In this document: piece by piece, positions 34,221 to 47,927 of the stretch
How the letters are laid out: each line of letters starts with the position of its first letter
Numbering within the stretch: position 1 is the stretch's first letter
Assembly (NCBI GenBank): GCA_027579435.1
Contig: JANBPK010000922.1
Span: 1 to 64,000, forward strand
Direction: 5' to 3'
DNA length: 64,000 nucleotides
Origin: Candolleomyces eurysporus
Lineage: Eukaryota > Basidiomycota > Agaricomycetes > Agaricales > Psathyrellaceae
Notes under the pieces: generated by a model
Seen by the model: the letters and a program-made list of their open reading frames with translations, nothing else
Told to the model about the DNA's origin: nothing
Databases searched by the model: none
Translations under genes and position numbers: made by a program

Positions 34221-36354
34221 ATGCAAGACGCCAGCTCCACTGGCGGCTCCTCGACACCTTTTGGTTCTCTTTTCCTCGTTGTATTCAATGTGCGTTCAAC
34301 CTGCGCTCTCCGTCAACGGACGGGCGCGTCCCTTATCTCTGACACCCAATGTACTGACCCGCTCGGATTCCACAGTCCATCCTCGAAGTCGTTCTAATAT
34401 GTTCCGCTGGCTATATCCTTGCATCAAAGGGCATTCTTGATAAGAAGACACAGAAGGTGCGCTCGACCGACGCGTCTAAATACTCCCTTGAACGTGCTAG
34501 CTGACTGGTGCTATTTTTGTACTACAGCAATTGAACCGCCTCAATGTGTCTCTTCTAACGCCAGCTCTTTTGTTCTCGAAAGTGGCTTTGTATCTTACGC
34601 CAGGTATGCCATGGCTTACCCTCGTCTAAAGCTTGCTGTAATTTACCTTTGACACCGTTCCGACAGAGAAACTCAAAGAGCTATGGGTCATCCCCATCTA
34701 CTTCACCGTCGTCACGATGATATCAATGGGAGTGGGCTCCATGCTGGGTCATATATTCAAGTTGCGCAAGTCTCAGAGGTACGCTCTCGCGTCTTCAACT
34801 ATCTGGGTTAGCATCTGACGTGCTTTCCGCAGGAGCTTCGTCATGGCCGCCGCCATGTTCATGAACTCAAATTCGTTGCCCATTGCCCTGATGCAGAGCC
34901 TCGTGGTCGCAGTACCAGAACTCATGTGGGGACCTGATGACAGCAAGAACGTCATGCTTGGTCGCGCATTGACCTACCTGACGATGTACAGCACTCTCGG
35001 AATGGTCGTTCGTTACAGCTACGGCATCCAACTGCTATCCCGGGCTGATACCGAGGTTCCCCAAGCTCAATCTAACGGAGGCGTGGTAAATGAGCGCACT
35101 CCTCTGCTTGCGGATTTGGAAGCCTCGACCTCGACGAGCAGTCTGGCGCAGCACACACACCAGTCCTCCACCACCATTGTGGGTGACCTCAGTGATTCTG
35201 ATGATGACGCCCTCGTTGCATCACCGAAAGCCTTATCTGCCCCCCTNCCCCCCCGTATCTGGGAATTCCACACCTGATGACTCTATCCGCCGTCCAGGTC
35301 CCAAACGCCGTCGTACCACGTTCTACAACTCGTTCCCCAATTCACCCAATGATTCCCGAGTCCACCTTGCTTTCTACGATGCGTCGCTGAGCGCAGCTAC
35401 CTCGGATACGGAAGTCGACCCTGACGACCACACCGCGCTCCCCTCTCACCGCAACCATCACCACCATCCTCGTTCCAAATGGTCTGCCCTCAAAGAGAAA
35501 GTTGGACGTACTTGGGCGGCGTTTTTGGATTTCATGACGGTCTCGTTGTGGGCTGCATTGTTCTCTTTGGTCGTGGCGTGCGTGAGGCCACTCCAACATG
35601 CATTGACGCATCACCTCCAACCTGTTAATGGGGCTATCAACAATGCTGGCAAGTGTGCTGTGCCTTTGACCCTTATCGTGTTGGGGGCGTATTTCTACAC
35701 TCCGCCACCTGAAGATTCCAAAGCTTCTTCGGATTTGGCTACGAACGGGAATGGCGCCGCCGCCACTCAACAGCAGAAGGGTGTTTGGGCTTCAGTGAAG
35801 AATGCTCTTTCGGGGTGCGGTTATGTGAGGAATAACACGCCTGCCAATTTGAAGCCGCCCACCAAAACGAAGCCTGGAGAGACGAAGACGGTTATATTGG
35901 CTGTTGCTGCTAGGATGATTATCACGCCTGTGCTTATCCTTCCGTTCATGGTTGTTGCGACGTGGTATGATGTGCACAAGGTTTTCGCTGAGTGAGTATC
36001 CTTATCTATTTCCCCTCATGCTTCCCACATCTGGTTTGTTTGGATTTAACTGACGATTTGCGCCCGTAGCCCGGTTTTCGTCGTTTGCAATATCATCTTG
36101 CTTGCTTCGCCTCCTGCGTTGACGCTTGCTCAGGTACGTTGATATGTCGGTGTTGGGGTGTTCATCATCGCTGATAGAAACTTTACCCCCTCCCCTTCTA
36201 TGTCCCTGTTACGTTCTTACAGATCACACAAGCCGTGTCTGGTGACGCCTTCGAGCGGCTGATTAGTCGGACTATCTTTTGGTCGTATTGCGTTTTGACA
36301 CCGCCTATTACGATTATCTATGTTGTCTTGGGGTTGGTTTTGGCTCAATTGTAA
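34221..36354 (+). CDS. Auxin-efflux-carrier (PIN-like) family transporter
   Basis: Seven exons (34221-34289, 34376-34456, 34528-34603, 34667-34778, 34833-35991, 36070-36133, 36223-36354), 563 residues when the N at 35247 is dropped. The N-terminal membrane half has EVVLICSAGYILASKGIL, LNVSLLTPALLFSKVALYLT and FVMAAAMFMNSNSLPIALMQ, the signature region of the family. A long hydrophilic loop (about residues 170-310, Ser/His-rich) follows. The C-terminal membrane half includes AGKCAVPLTLIVLGAYFY, ARMIITPVLILPFM, ILLASPPALTLAQI and a final hydrophobic helix. Fungal members resemble yeast Ecm3 and relatives, whose substrates are uncertain; membrane transport is the family role. Left uncorrected, the loop appears frameshifted. 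Confidence 0.95.
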
Positions 36355-36981
36355 ATTGCGTGCTTGTTGGTGGTGCTTACCTAGACTTTCTTTCTTTATC
36401 ACTTGCTCTTTTTCTTCCCTCTTTTTTGCCTTGCTCATGCTTCTCCAGTTGAATCAAGTTTTGAACCGTTGTATCAATTACTGACCAGTTGACTGATTCA
36501 CGTACTTACTTTCTCTGGTCTTTCTTTGTTTGAATTTATATGGCTTGTGCTTTAGCATTCTCTCGGTTGTTAGATCTACTCAGCTTGTAGGGGACTTTGG
36601 TCGCGTTTGCTCACTCTTTCATTTCCAGTGACATCCGACATGTTATTAGCTTATCTTATCGTATAGACTTTCTTGTTCGCCCCACGATGATGAAGGGTGC
36701 TTCTAGTTGTACTGCTTTTCGTATCTATGTTGCGTACAATATAAAGATCTAGTTTGTGCTCTGCTAGTTGTGTATTGGAGCTCGTGCAGTTCGCGCCAAC
36801 AATGGCGGGCCACTCTAGATTGTTTGGCTCTGCTTGGGACAGGGGTCACCAGCCCCATCCCAGCAGCCTCCCCGCATGGCTGTTAATTAACCACCACGCG
36901 TCCTAAACCTTGTTCTAATCTACCCGTATCGTCTCCACACCAGTAATCTACCACCACCTGGCAGGGTAAAACAGCGACAAG
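36355..36981. other. Intergenic region
   Basis: No gene seen; T-rich 3' flank of the transporter gene, then the promoter of the CSN7 gene. Confidence 0.6.
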
Positions 36982-38500
36982 ATGGAACTGGGACAAAACT
37001 TCTCTGCGAAACTGGAACCATTCCTCCTAATGGTCAAGTCAGCAAAAGGTGCAGGAGCGGCCAAGCTGGTCCAAGATGCCACTGCTGCACCTGGCGTTTT
37101 GGTGTTTTCGGAGCTTTTGGAGATGCCTAATGTCCAAGAAGTACGTCTCATCTCTGAGCCTTTTGGGTTGGATGATGGATTCTCCAGTGGAATGGAGTGT
37201 GGATGAATCGATGCTGATTGGGTTTTGGCAGTTAAGCAAGAGCGAGCAGCATTCAAAGTTCTACTCGCTGTTGCAGCTGTTTGCGTATAAGACGTATCAG
37301 GATTATCTCGGTGAGTTATACTCACCTCTTTCTCGTCACCCTCGGCCATCCCCGTGTTTGAGGAGGATGAGATTTCTCGTCCTCATCTTCCCGTGTTTGA
37401 TGAGATCCGTTCTGACTTTTATGTTTGCAATGTCTAGAGCACAAAGACGCGTTGCCACCACTGAACAACGCGCAGATTACGAAACTCAAGTACCTCTCTA
37501 TCGTTTCTCTGGCGTCTGAGAGACGGGTGAGTGTCCTCTCTCTCTCTCTTTGCCTCTCTCCACTTTCCCATCCTATCTCCCGTCTTCTATTCTTACTCTG
37601 GGTTCCCGTTATCGCGCAGTAATTCGCGAGTGATGGAACGACTGAACGATTGATTTAATTTCTAAATGATGAACCGAGTGAATGATTGAACTAACGACGC
37701 GCCTTGACTTCAGATCCTGCCCTACTCCGACCTCCTAAAAGCACTGGACATGCCCAATGTCAGAGAACTCGAGGACCTTATCATCGATGCCATCTACCAA
37801 GACATTCTCCGGGGTAAGCTTGACCAGAAGGAGGAGCAGCTCGAGGTGGAGTATACAATGGGTAGGGATGTTGAACCGGCTAGCGTTGAAGGGTTGCTTG
37901 CCGCTTTGCAGAATTGGTACGTCCGTCTCGCAGNNTTTTTTTTTCTTTTCTTTTTCTTTTTTCTTTTTGATGGGTGTTATGTTTCATTAACTGCATCCAT
38001 CTCATAACATGCCATGTCAACGTCACTATTCCTTCCTCCCCTTCCCCTTGCTTCATATTGTCTGTCCATCTACCCATCCATCTCGGAGCCTGGAAACGGC
38101 GTTCTATGAAAACTTTCGCGGGCTTGACTGACAGAACTCTACTTCCCAACAGGGCCTCGACCACATCGGCGGTCCTTTCAACACTTGATGCAAAGATCAA
38201 CTCGATAGCCGCCGAAACCACACACCAAAAGAGCGTGAAGGCGGAATACGAGAAGACGTTGCAACAGAACCTGAAGGAAGTGCACGACAAGAATAAGGAT
38301 AAGGGCGCCGCTGCGCGGAGGGTTTATGAGAGGGAGAACATGGGAATGGATATTGATGAGCCTTTGGAGGTGCGGGGAGGGAAGAACCGGAAGTGAGTTT
38401 TGTTTTCCATCGAAACCGTCTCAAGACATTTGACTCACGTTTCTATAGGGCGTCGCAAGATTCTGCAGCGAAGCCGCTACGCAAACGGAACAAGTTCTAA
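36982..38500 (+). CDS. csn7: COP9 signalosome subunit 7
   Basis: Six exons (36982-37140, 37232-37310, 37438-37526, 37714-37916, 38153-38392, 38449-38500), 273 residues. The first ~160 residues are helical and PCI-like: [74 protein letters not shown]. Then the winged-helix part [20 protein letters not shown] with the VEYTMGRDV strand. A C-terminal coiled region ([19 protein letters not shown]) and a basic tail (RKRNKF) follow. CSN removes Nedd8 from cullins and so controls SCF ligases in the nucleus and cytoplasm. The long intron 4 contains the NN at 37934-37935 beside a T run. Confidence 0.93.
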
Positions 38501-39575
38501 CCGTCTTGTTGATATCTTCACTGTCACTTCCCTTGCCTCATTGTATTTGTATGAATTTCACAGAGTCATATCAAGTGTTTACCCAGAATTGGTCTCATCA
38601 AGGTCTAATAACCTGTCCGTCCATTTCATTTCATCGCGTTGATAGTTGTAGCAAATCAACTGTTCAGTCGATCTCCTCATGCCACTGGCTGTGTTTACCG
38701 GTCTAAGACCTCGGTATTGGTTACTTCGACCATTCCTGATTGATTGTCTCTAAATCAGGGGACCTAGGAGGTTGCTTTCGACCGATACGTGGAAACTAGC
38801 GCTCGCTGATTACGATCTGCATCGAGTATAGCTGAAGCATCTCACGCACCTGAGTGTAAGCCAGATAACTGGGCGTCCACCGATATCGGGTCACATTTCA
38901 GCCATGACTGGGCTTCCATTCCACTTGCTTTGTCTTGACCCTTCTTCTTGGAGTCGGGCGTACACCATTTTTGGTGACAAGGAGCATGATGACGTTCAGG
39001 TCGGATATACAAGCCTAATTTGGATTTGTTTCCTCTCCTCTCCTTCGTTTCCGGATCCCCTCCAAGACCCCTTGGCCACTCAGATGACTACTCTTCCGCT
39101 TCGTTTCAACTCTGAATATTAGGATTAATTAAGATGGCCGAATCAGATGGTCACAGGAGTAGTCACTGCAGGCAGTGTCGAGGCTCGGCGGGCTCTGCTT
39201 TGGCTTATGAGCGCTGTAATGCCTACAGCCTACGGCACTGCCCAGCTTCCTGGAAAGTTCAAGAGGGGTGAGCTCATCATAGTACCCATCATGACGTGCC
39301 CCTTGTTATCTGCCCTGATCCCGTACTTATATAATTGAAAACGTGTAGTGGGCTTTTCAGATAGCCGAACGTTGCTATTCCTTGTTTCCCTTCTCTTCCC
39401 TTCTTCTCTGTTGGTTCGTTGGTTGGCCCTTTGCAACCTTCCGTTCAACCATCCGTCTCATCTCATCTCATCTCTCTTCTACCGCGACGCAGGCCGTATA
39501 GTTTATTTCTACATTTTCTCCCCTGCAGTGGAGCCAGGCGCAGCTAGTCGAGTCATAGAAACCAACGAACACCCC
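38501..39575. other. About 1.1 kb without a supported gene
   Basis: Short frames only. The final 230 bp is an in-frame extension of the next gene, but its hydrophobic, Ser/Phe-rich translation and internal acceptor-like sites suggest 5' leader rather than protein. Confidence 0.45.
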
Positions 39576-40684
39576 ATGGATTCCAAAACCACTCTGGCGG
39601 CTCCTGTAGTTCAAGAAGTCATCGACTTGGTGGAAGATAGGCTTGATACCAGCAAACCCACCGATGTGCCCACTGTCGGTCCGGTCGATCAGAGTTGCAC
39701 ACCAGCAGCACCAGCGCCAACACTGCTCTCGGCCGGTGCTCAACCGCGGGGACCTGACGAGTCAGAGTCAGCATTGCCTTCCGCCAACCCACCTAGCAAT
39801 GCCGATGGCAACGACGACGACTCAGAAGAAGAAACAGGAGAAGAAGAGACAAGAGGGGAAGGGGAAGCTGCGCCTTTACCGACGGAATCGGGTTCCCACT
39901 CCCCACCCCCACCCGTCGAGGCTGAAGCGTCGTCCTCTTCCTCTTCTACTACACCGGCAGCGATGACGACGACAACGCAGATGTCTCCACCGGGTCTAGC
40001 ACCAGCACCACCAGCCTTCTCTCAGCCTCTTCTGCCATCTCAAATCATGATGCCAGCCTCGAACGCTATCGCCCGGTTCAAGCCTAGCTCGAGGGATGTC
40101 ATCTCGGGGATCGCACCACACGTATTTGACGAGAGGAGGAGGCGTCGGTCGTCGTCACCAGGGCGCCAGGGTAGCGGTCGAAGGTCGTCATCACCCCGGT
40201 GGTACGGATACCGTCAAGGTCGGCCGAGGGCATCGCCCCTGCGTATGTCGGTCGTTATTTCGTTGGATGACAGGTCGATTTATATCGGTGAGTCGATGGT
40301 TACTTGCGTTCTTTGATAATGGTCTTTCCCCACCTTATCATCTTCTTACGGTTGAAGACGGCGGCTGACTTATTGGATTTTGTTTTGTTCTGACAGAGGA
40401 TGTTGCCAGTGTGGCTGCCAGGCTTTCCATTGATATTGGGAGTGGCAAGCAGCAGTCGCGACCGGATTCCAAGTCAGTCTCGCCGTCTTCCCCTATCTCG
40501 CCTGGGAAAAAGATGGCAGCATGGACCAAGTTCAAGCTCGACGGAGGGCTGTTCAAAGCTCTTGTTTCAAGGATGAAACGGTAAGGAAGCTAGTGTGTCT
40601 ACGTGACGAGTTTTATACTCATGCATAAACCCCTTCCCCTTCCCTCCCTTTTACAGACGGAGCCCACTTTTGAAAGCATCGTAA
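39576..40684 (+). CDS. Low-complexity acidic/Ser-Pro-rich protein of unknown function
   Basis: Three exons (39576-40287, 40397-40580, 40657-40684), 307 residues. Residues 80-105 are strongly acidic (DDDSEEETGEEETRGEGE), followed by Ser- and Thr-tracts. An Arg/Ser-rich basic patch (DERRRRRSSSPGRQGSG) follows at about residue 190. A short segment of ordered character (SVVISLDDRSIYI with EDVASVAARLSIDIG) and a basic end (KFKLDGGLFKALVSRMKRR) close the protein. No domain is recognised. The splice sites are clear and phases agree, which is the main support. The Met at 39576 is chosen over an in-frame one at 39348. Confidence 0.68.
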
Positions 40685-43600
40685 ACTGAAACGGAAGCTG
40701 CCCTTAGACGATATAGACACTACTTATATATAATCGGACAACCATTCGGACAGGCTTCCCTTACCATCCTATCCCGCTTCACTTCCCCCTTCCGCTTCCT
40801 CTCCTGCTTCTGATTATCCACCCACCCATTAATTTTAACGACCACAAATGTCCATTATCGCAAAACTCATTCATCAAGCTTCATCTCATCATCATTTGTC
40901 ATTCATAACCATCTTCAAGTCATCTTACCAGCTCGCTTTAGACAGACAAATGCAGCATCGACACGCTATCCGTGTACTACCTACTTATTTACCGACAAAC
41001 GGTTAATAATTAATGTCAAGTATCAAATATAGTAGGGATCAGGACGTCAATGAATCGCGCACGCGAATAATGAACGCCCAGTACCAAGTTTTCAAGCATA
41101 TGATCAGGATGTCAATGAGCCACGCACGCGAATTAGTCGCCACAATTCTGCCAATCCCGACCAACCCGACTCTAATTGTTCACGTCGAGCCAGGAAGGGG
41201 CACGAGGCTGAACGCGTGTTCCACGCGGACCCTCTTTTATGCAACCATCCGCTTTAGCTTTCCTTTTTTTTTTTGTTTTTTTTATAGTGTTTCCTTTTGC
41301 AGATACACGACTGTATAGCTACGTACTAATCGTAACGACACACAGGAATCGGGAGACTAAGCTACGGATACGGTTATCCCGAACAGTGAAACTTGGCAAG
41401 AACTTGGAGCATACATGCAATTCGGTCGGCTCATCGACTACTCAGCACGTCTTGTGAGGTCTTAAGCGCTCCACTATCCGAAGGCAAGGCGCGGTCCGAG
41501 TCGAGTTTGTATGTGTATTTACTCCTTATACATCGACGGACGATGAGCCTCTATTGACAGTCACCCCGTCAAGTTGACAGAAATCCTTATAGTATAAGAA
41601 AGAAAGCACACCCTCGATTCCACGCCTGCCACGGTATTCCACCAGGTGTGACCCCTGCTGACGTCCTGACCGTGTTTGCACATTGCACTACAGCGTATAA
41701 GGTAGGGGATGCAGGCAAGCACATCTCAGTCCAAGCTCGAGGCGTCTGCGTGACCGACGGGCCCTTTGTGTCGGCTGAATTTCGGTTAGCTCGAGCGGAA
41801 GACCGCGGATGCGCACATTGCAAGTGGGTACCATGTAGGTGAGGTATAGCTATTGCTGTGTATCCAGTGGCCATGGGACCACCTCAACGCGGATCTAGAT
41901 TCTCGAGAGTAACCTTTTAAACTTCATGGTTAATTGAAAGTCACCACACCACTAATGTTAATACTCGCGTTTCGCAAAACTGGTTATCCTCCTCCTTATT
42001 GGCGCTAGTGGCACGGACGCACTATAGCTGAGTCTGTAAAATGAAAGAGACAGAAAGGTCCCATCGAGCTCGATTCGGTCCGAAAGTGCATGCAGGCACT
42101 TAGCAGTCATTTACCTCAAGTTCAAGGTTCGCCTTAACTAGTATTGGCTAGAGCAACTTTTAGAACCGTCGCGGTTGCGTCACTTGATATGTACAGATAG
42201 AAGGACTCGAAGTATGCTTGTTCTGTACACCCCTTCTCAAATCAGAAGGAAGAGTTGCCACAAGGACGATCTGGGGTGCTCGTTGACAGTGTTGGTGCGA
42301 TCGAGTCAAATCCTCGATATCCAACATCTCAACAATTATGCCATCAAGGAGACGGGGACTTGAAAGACCTGGGGTAACAGTCGAGTGCTGCTAAGGTCAT
42401 TGTCGGTCCCGGAGTTCCAAGTAAGGAAGAATAGAATTATCGATCCACAATATGCCGCACCCTTCGATTCGAGTGGATCCTAGGCCTCGTGCAAGTTGCC
42501 GCACCAAATCGGGTTTGTATCCACAGAAAACCAAACAAATATTCGGACACATTGATCAAGACTTGCTGTGTGTTACCTCGCTGCTGATTTGTTCTGCGTA
42601 GAAAGAAAGTCGATCTGACGGCCAGTCGGACCTGCCAAACTTGCACAACAAGGCACCCAACTGATCGAGATTTTGGCTGGCTGGCCACCAAGATCAACGG
42701 ACGCGGTGGATGGTGGTCGGTCTCTGGTATTCGAACCCCAGTTTGTGTCGCATTAGAAAGGTGAGGCAGCGCCAAGTGGTCGGTTTCCCGTCTCGCAGGC
42801 CTCTCATCGTCGACCCCCTTGTGAATTGCTGAGCTTGCCATGCGTACGGGTATGTATATGTAGATCGGAAATTGACTAGCTTATTCTATTCATACAGTCA
42901 AGAATCAGGGCAGTGAGAAGTGTGTCATTTCGACTTTAGTGTGTGTGTGATATCGACTGCAAGGTGATATAATTGAAGAAGTGGGATATTCGGAAAACGT
43001 GCTGCAAAACATGAAAGTCGGCTCAGATCGTGGAGCTCAGCCAAATACTCGATTCCTTGTCTTATCACCTTCACTCATGACATACGTAAAAAGTCCCCTC
43101 GTGCCTTTCTTGAATTCCAATAGATTGGCACGCACGAGTCAGCTTGAGGTCGTCGAAAGATCATGATCATATTGCATCCGTAGAAGCACGTACTCCCAGC
43201 ACAAGTCGCTGGTCCGGGACTCCTGACCGTATGCAGGTCCATCGGTGAAAAAAGAAACGCGATCTTTGGTAGATAAATAGGGAAACACCAAGAATATACC
43301 TTCCGGCGGCGTAGACCCGTGTCAAACAGTGTATGTCTAATTCTAATGTGAATATCTGCAATTAGAAAGGCTTGGGCTTCACGAAGAAAGTGAAAACCTT
43401 AAAATACACCGAGCGTCTTTTCTGTCTTCTATCAAACGAACTCAAACGAACGGTGATACCGAATGTGTATAAGTGGGGTAGTTTGAGTCATGTCACTCGC
43501 GAGGAAGTCCAAGGGATCACGAGTCGTACCGAGAGACGAGAGACAGGGTACAAACACAATGGCTCGCGTTCGACAATAACGTGAACAGCTCTTTTTTCGT

Positions 43601-44373
43601 TCTTGTTTTTGCGTGTCCGACGGAGTAAAGAGTGAGGTGGCTGTGATGAATATACGATTCAAGGACACGAGGCACTGGTCTTGCGTTTCATGAGAACGAG
43701 ACGGAGTCACCGTTCGTGAAGAAATCGTGATTAACAAACAATATGCGTATTCGTACACGAGGACTCAGGGAGGGAGAACTCGAGGACACCCTTTTTATTG
43801 GTTTTTCACATCGACAAAATTGAATCGGAACACAAGCTGACCGACGGGTAGGCCACCTGATGTCCTTTGAGNAAAAAAGGGCACACAAACCGAGGCGTAG
43901 GAGGTGAAGTTCAGATATAGGGGTGAAATAATGTATGCAACCGTACTCTCCAAATCCTTACTTGGCAACTTATTTGGAATTCGGAAAACAAATGGGAATT
44001 TCGATGCGCTCTTAGTGGAGATTGGAAGACTTATTTGCGATCGTGACATGCCTTGCCTGATTGATCAAAGCGACCGCGTGCTCGGTTTTACCCCGCAATC
44101 TAATCTTCAGATGATCATCATGATTCACGTCATCAATTGGTGCGTCGCGGACTTGTTCTGCGTTCTGCGGCCTATTCAATCAACGTGTCCAATGCAGAAC
44201 GACGTGCGAGTAATGCAGAATGACAATTGCAAAGGGAGAAATGCTTGGTAATGTTACAAGTGCATACTAGAGTGAAGAATGGAAGAAACGTGGTGGCTAC
44301 ACCCAGAACCCAGAAAACCAAAGGAAGCAACGAGGGAAGGGAAGTTGAAGGCCCGGGGTCTCGTTCGATTCGA
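40685..44373. other. Gene-poor 3.7 kb
   Basis: No frame with a recognisable domain or convincing exon chain on either strand. The longest is a minus-strand frame at 42437-42841 with no family match. Contains an imperfect direct repeat (41034-41075 and 41099-41140) and an N before an A run (43872). No tRNA-like structure was recognised. Confidence 0.45.
41034..41140. repeat. Imperfect direct repeat, two copies
   Basis: The block gatcagga(c/t)gtcaatga followed by cgcacgcgaat occurs twice about 65 bp apart. Confidence 0.75.
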
Positions 44374-45012
44374 TTACGACCTGCCCCTACCGTTGATCTT
44401 GAGGAGTTCAACCTCGAACTTGAGGGTCGCATTAGGAGGGATAACTGGAGGGAACCCGCGAGGGCCGTATCCCTACGGAGGACACGATGTCAGTTCAACA
44501 CGAGAGGGCGTAAAAATAAAACGGACTTACGTAGTCGGGTGTCACAATCAAGTTCGCCTTCTCGCCCACCGTTAACTGCAATACACCTAATCACATCGAT
44601 AATCAGCACTCTTCGACTGACTGCAGCGGTGTGGCTCCAGAGAACATACCCTCGTCCCAGCCCCTGATCACCTTACCAACGCCAATTTCTGTCACAAATG
44701 GTTCGCCCCTAATAGTAGTAGTCAATAATCTAATCTCGACAGGAATCAGACGCCACACACCGGTCCCTGCTGGAATCAAACTTGGCGCCGTCGGTGAGAG
44801 TGCCAACGTAGTGGATGGTGACCTTGTCTAAGAAAGCACTGTTAGGGCCTATTTCGACTGTCAAAGAGACAGGCTAGGCTTACCGCCCTTCTTGGGGGAG
44901 GTCTGGCCATCGCCGGGCAAAAGACGCTCGATAGAAACACCCTGCGTAGATGGGGAAGCGAGTTCGAATGAACATAGCGTCGTCTCAAAGCAGAATAACA
45001 AGCCATTACCAT
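44374..45012 (-). CDS. FKBP12-type peptidyl-prolyl cis-trans isomerase
   Basis: Six coding exons (45010-45012, 44884-44941, 44761-44827, 44650-44708, 44531-44586, 44374-44472), 113 residues, the usual length of a single-domain FKBP. Begins [13 protein letters not shown]; then [58 protein letters not shown] and [19 protein letters not shown]. Drug-pocket residues are conserved (Tyr of HYVG, Asp of FDSS, Val-Ile-x-x-Trp of GKVIRGW, Tyr of PDYGYG, Phe of KFEVE). It catalyses prolyl isomerisation and in fungi is the cytosolic receptor of FK506 and rapamycin. The first coding exon is the ATG alone, directly followed by GTAATG. Confidence 0.95.
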
Positions 45013-47927
45013 TGTGAGAGAAGTATAGCGAGAGTGAAGTGGATCAGTTGGANGGGGGGTTGAATGGTAATGGACACTGAGTGTAATGGCCGACACTTAT
45101 AGGAGCGGACTGGGCGGAGTGCGGATCTTGATCCGATAAATCTGGCAACCTCCGGCTTACGCCCAAAACGCTAGGCCAGTCCACAGGGTCCCAGATCTAA
45201 TGTCGATTGTATGGCCATCGTCTATGTCGAGGACACCGGATTATCGATATCGATGGCAAGGTCCTGCAAGGGTCCCACAATAACGGTCCCTGTATTCCCA
45301 ACGTGTACTTCGCCTCCACCCGATCATGTCACTTTTGAACTGCAAGTCACCGGTGCTGTCTGGAAGACGCAGAGGAAGACNAAAAAACTGACACTCCACG
45401 CTTCCCATGTCTGATCGATGGATAGCCGTTTGGCATCTAATATGCACTTTTCGACGCGTTTTGACGCCTATAATCGGTAACCTTCCTGCCAGTAACAGCA
45501 TCACCGAGATATAGAAACCGAATGCAAGGTGATCAACGAGAGAACGCCGATATGGTCACTGATGATCCTCGAGGCTGGCCAGATAACCTACAAGCAGGAA
45601 GGGAAGGCTAACGGGGCAACAGATCCTCCAGATGGAACGAATTGAATAGCAAGGGACAATCCATAGCGCTCAATTTCAGGTCGCTGACCTGGAATTCAAA
45701 CTGGGGTCAGACGACGATATCAAATGCCAAATTTCGCCGGCTGTTCGAGGAGAATCAATTATCTGGTAAGCAGAATTCTTCGAAAAGCCTGATGCAGCGC
45801 GAGGCAAAGGTCAGGTTGGCTGCCAGATTGACTTCGGTATTTTTGATTGGGGTCGTTCGTTCCGCGCTGTGATTTCGGGGAAGTTCTCCTTGACTGTGCT
45901 GAATAGGATAGGGTGACGTAGGGATCAAGTCACCAGCACATAGACATCGTGCACGCACGCCTCTGGGAATGAATTAGCTTGCAAGAGCCTAGTCGACAGC
46001 TTGGAGCAGCGGATATCGCTCTGCATCGACCCGTGGGCAGGCTATGATCGTGTGCGTATGATCATCGATTCAGGGACAGGAAGAAGTGTCTTGCAGAAAC
46101 TTCATTTATGATAAAAAAGGATAAACCGAAGATAAGCGACTAATGCAGAAGAAAGGAATTTCTTACCAAGAGCCCCCACGCGGCAGCACACGGTCACCTC
46201 CCTGCAGCTGGTCACATGAAATTGCTTGGAAAAAAACACGCTGTGTCCACGCCGAGGAAATGCAGTTCCGAAACAATGCGAGAAATCCAGCATTATACCT
46301 CGGGCCATTGAAGATCTTTTCTGAAAGGAACATTCAATTCACTCGGGAGGCAATTAGACGTGAAGAGGGAGAAACCGTCACAGAAGGCCTGATAGCACGG
46401 CACTATGACGTGGTAGCAGGACGATTGAGTTGCGGTTGACTGCAGAGATCATCAAACACTGTCGCACGATGTTTATGCGCCCTGGGAAAGTCGTTAACTA
46501 CCTCATACCAAAGTTAATCGATCTATATGGCACCATTAGAAACCTTCAAAAACACACCAGAATGGCCAATCGCCGAGGAGACATTGTAGAGGAGTTGAAT
46601 GTGGGGCTCGTTTGTTGATTTCCTGGAGAAGAACCGATACGGATAGCGAGTTCCGGGTCATACACGAGTGGTGGAGCGCTTCAGCAATGAAACATACCTG
46701 TGAATGCGCCGAGCAGTCGTTCCAAGTACGCCTGATCTTCTTTAACAATATTTCAGTCATGGGACCAACCTGACCAAACGAACAAATGTCGCGCACCAGT
46801 TGAGTTCCGTACTGCTGGGTATGAATCCGTTGCAAGTGATGACCACTCAGGCCAGTCTCTTGTCAACTATCATTTCGTCGACAAAGGTCCTTGGACGTGT
46901 CCGAGGCTCGAGTCCCAGCAAGCACAGTAAAGCCTCAACCTGCAAGCCTTGCAAGACGAGATCCGGGTTATCACCCTAGATGTTCTAGGGTGATGAAAGA
47001 TACAAACACGAAGCTAGATTCTGCACAGAGGACGCAGTGACGAGAGATTCAGTATGGAAGGCTGAGGATGAGCCCGAGGCTGGTGCAAGCATAGAAGGGT
47101 AGCTTTAGTAAGTCGTCGTCTTCTGCAAAATCACCATATTGTCCAGTAAAGCACAGGGTTTCGGGGAAATATATCCGGTATACTCTTGAAGATGGACTAC
47201 GCTACCCTGAGGTCGGCCCAGAAGTAGTGTCGTGGCTCGACGCGCCCCTGCGTGAGGGAATAAACGGCAGGAAAAAATCGCAGAAAAAATGGAGCGGCGA
47301 GTCGTCAGAGGAGCAGGTGAGTAGGAGAGAAAGGAAGGAGCAAATTCTTCGAGCTGTTCCCTGCCTTATAACTGATTGAAGCAAACGCAAACCCTTTGCC
47401 CGACTCTTGGACATGTGTATAGTTTGCCCTACTCCCAGTTTCGCTGTGGATTGCCGAACTCGGGCCGAATAAAGCACAACCTTCCCATCACGTGGGACGC
47501 GTCAGCCCCTTTGCGGCGAAGCGCGCCCAAACAGCGAGGAAAAACGCGTTCAACAATAAGTTTAGGGATGTGAGGGCAATGAAAGAGTATCCAGAATGAA
47601 TGAATGAAGTCTTGAGACTATGACTTCCCCAATAAACAACATAAGCACACTTTTCGGCCTGCGTCTGCACCCCCGCCCGCAGAGGAGACGCCGTAGTCCA
47701 GGAAATGAGACCACGGCGCCAATAAATATGTTTCTATGTGTTCTACGTGAGCACAATGCGACACGAACATATTCGCAGCTAGTGTCTCTAAAGGCTGGAA
47801 AGGGCGCTACGGCTCCACCCATTGGGACCTGAGATGGTAGGCAGGCCAGCACCAGGTATGAAAACGAAGACACTTTGAGAAGATAAGCCTGATTTTCGGC
47901 AAGGACATGAGTCCTTAAGCATGTCCT
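45013..47927. other. Gene-poor 2.9 kb
   Basis: No supported gene on either strand; frames are short and lack domains. Ns before homopolymers at 45053 (in the FKBP promoter) and 45381. Confidence 0.45.

Noticed and set aside
42700..42760. tRNA B-box-like sequence (ttcgaacccc)
   Set aside because: Arms do not pair and no A box lies at the right distance.
46895..46925. B-box-like ggctcgagtcc
   Set aside because: No tRNA cloverleaf can be drawn around it.
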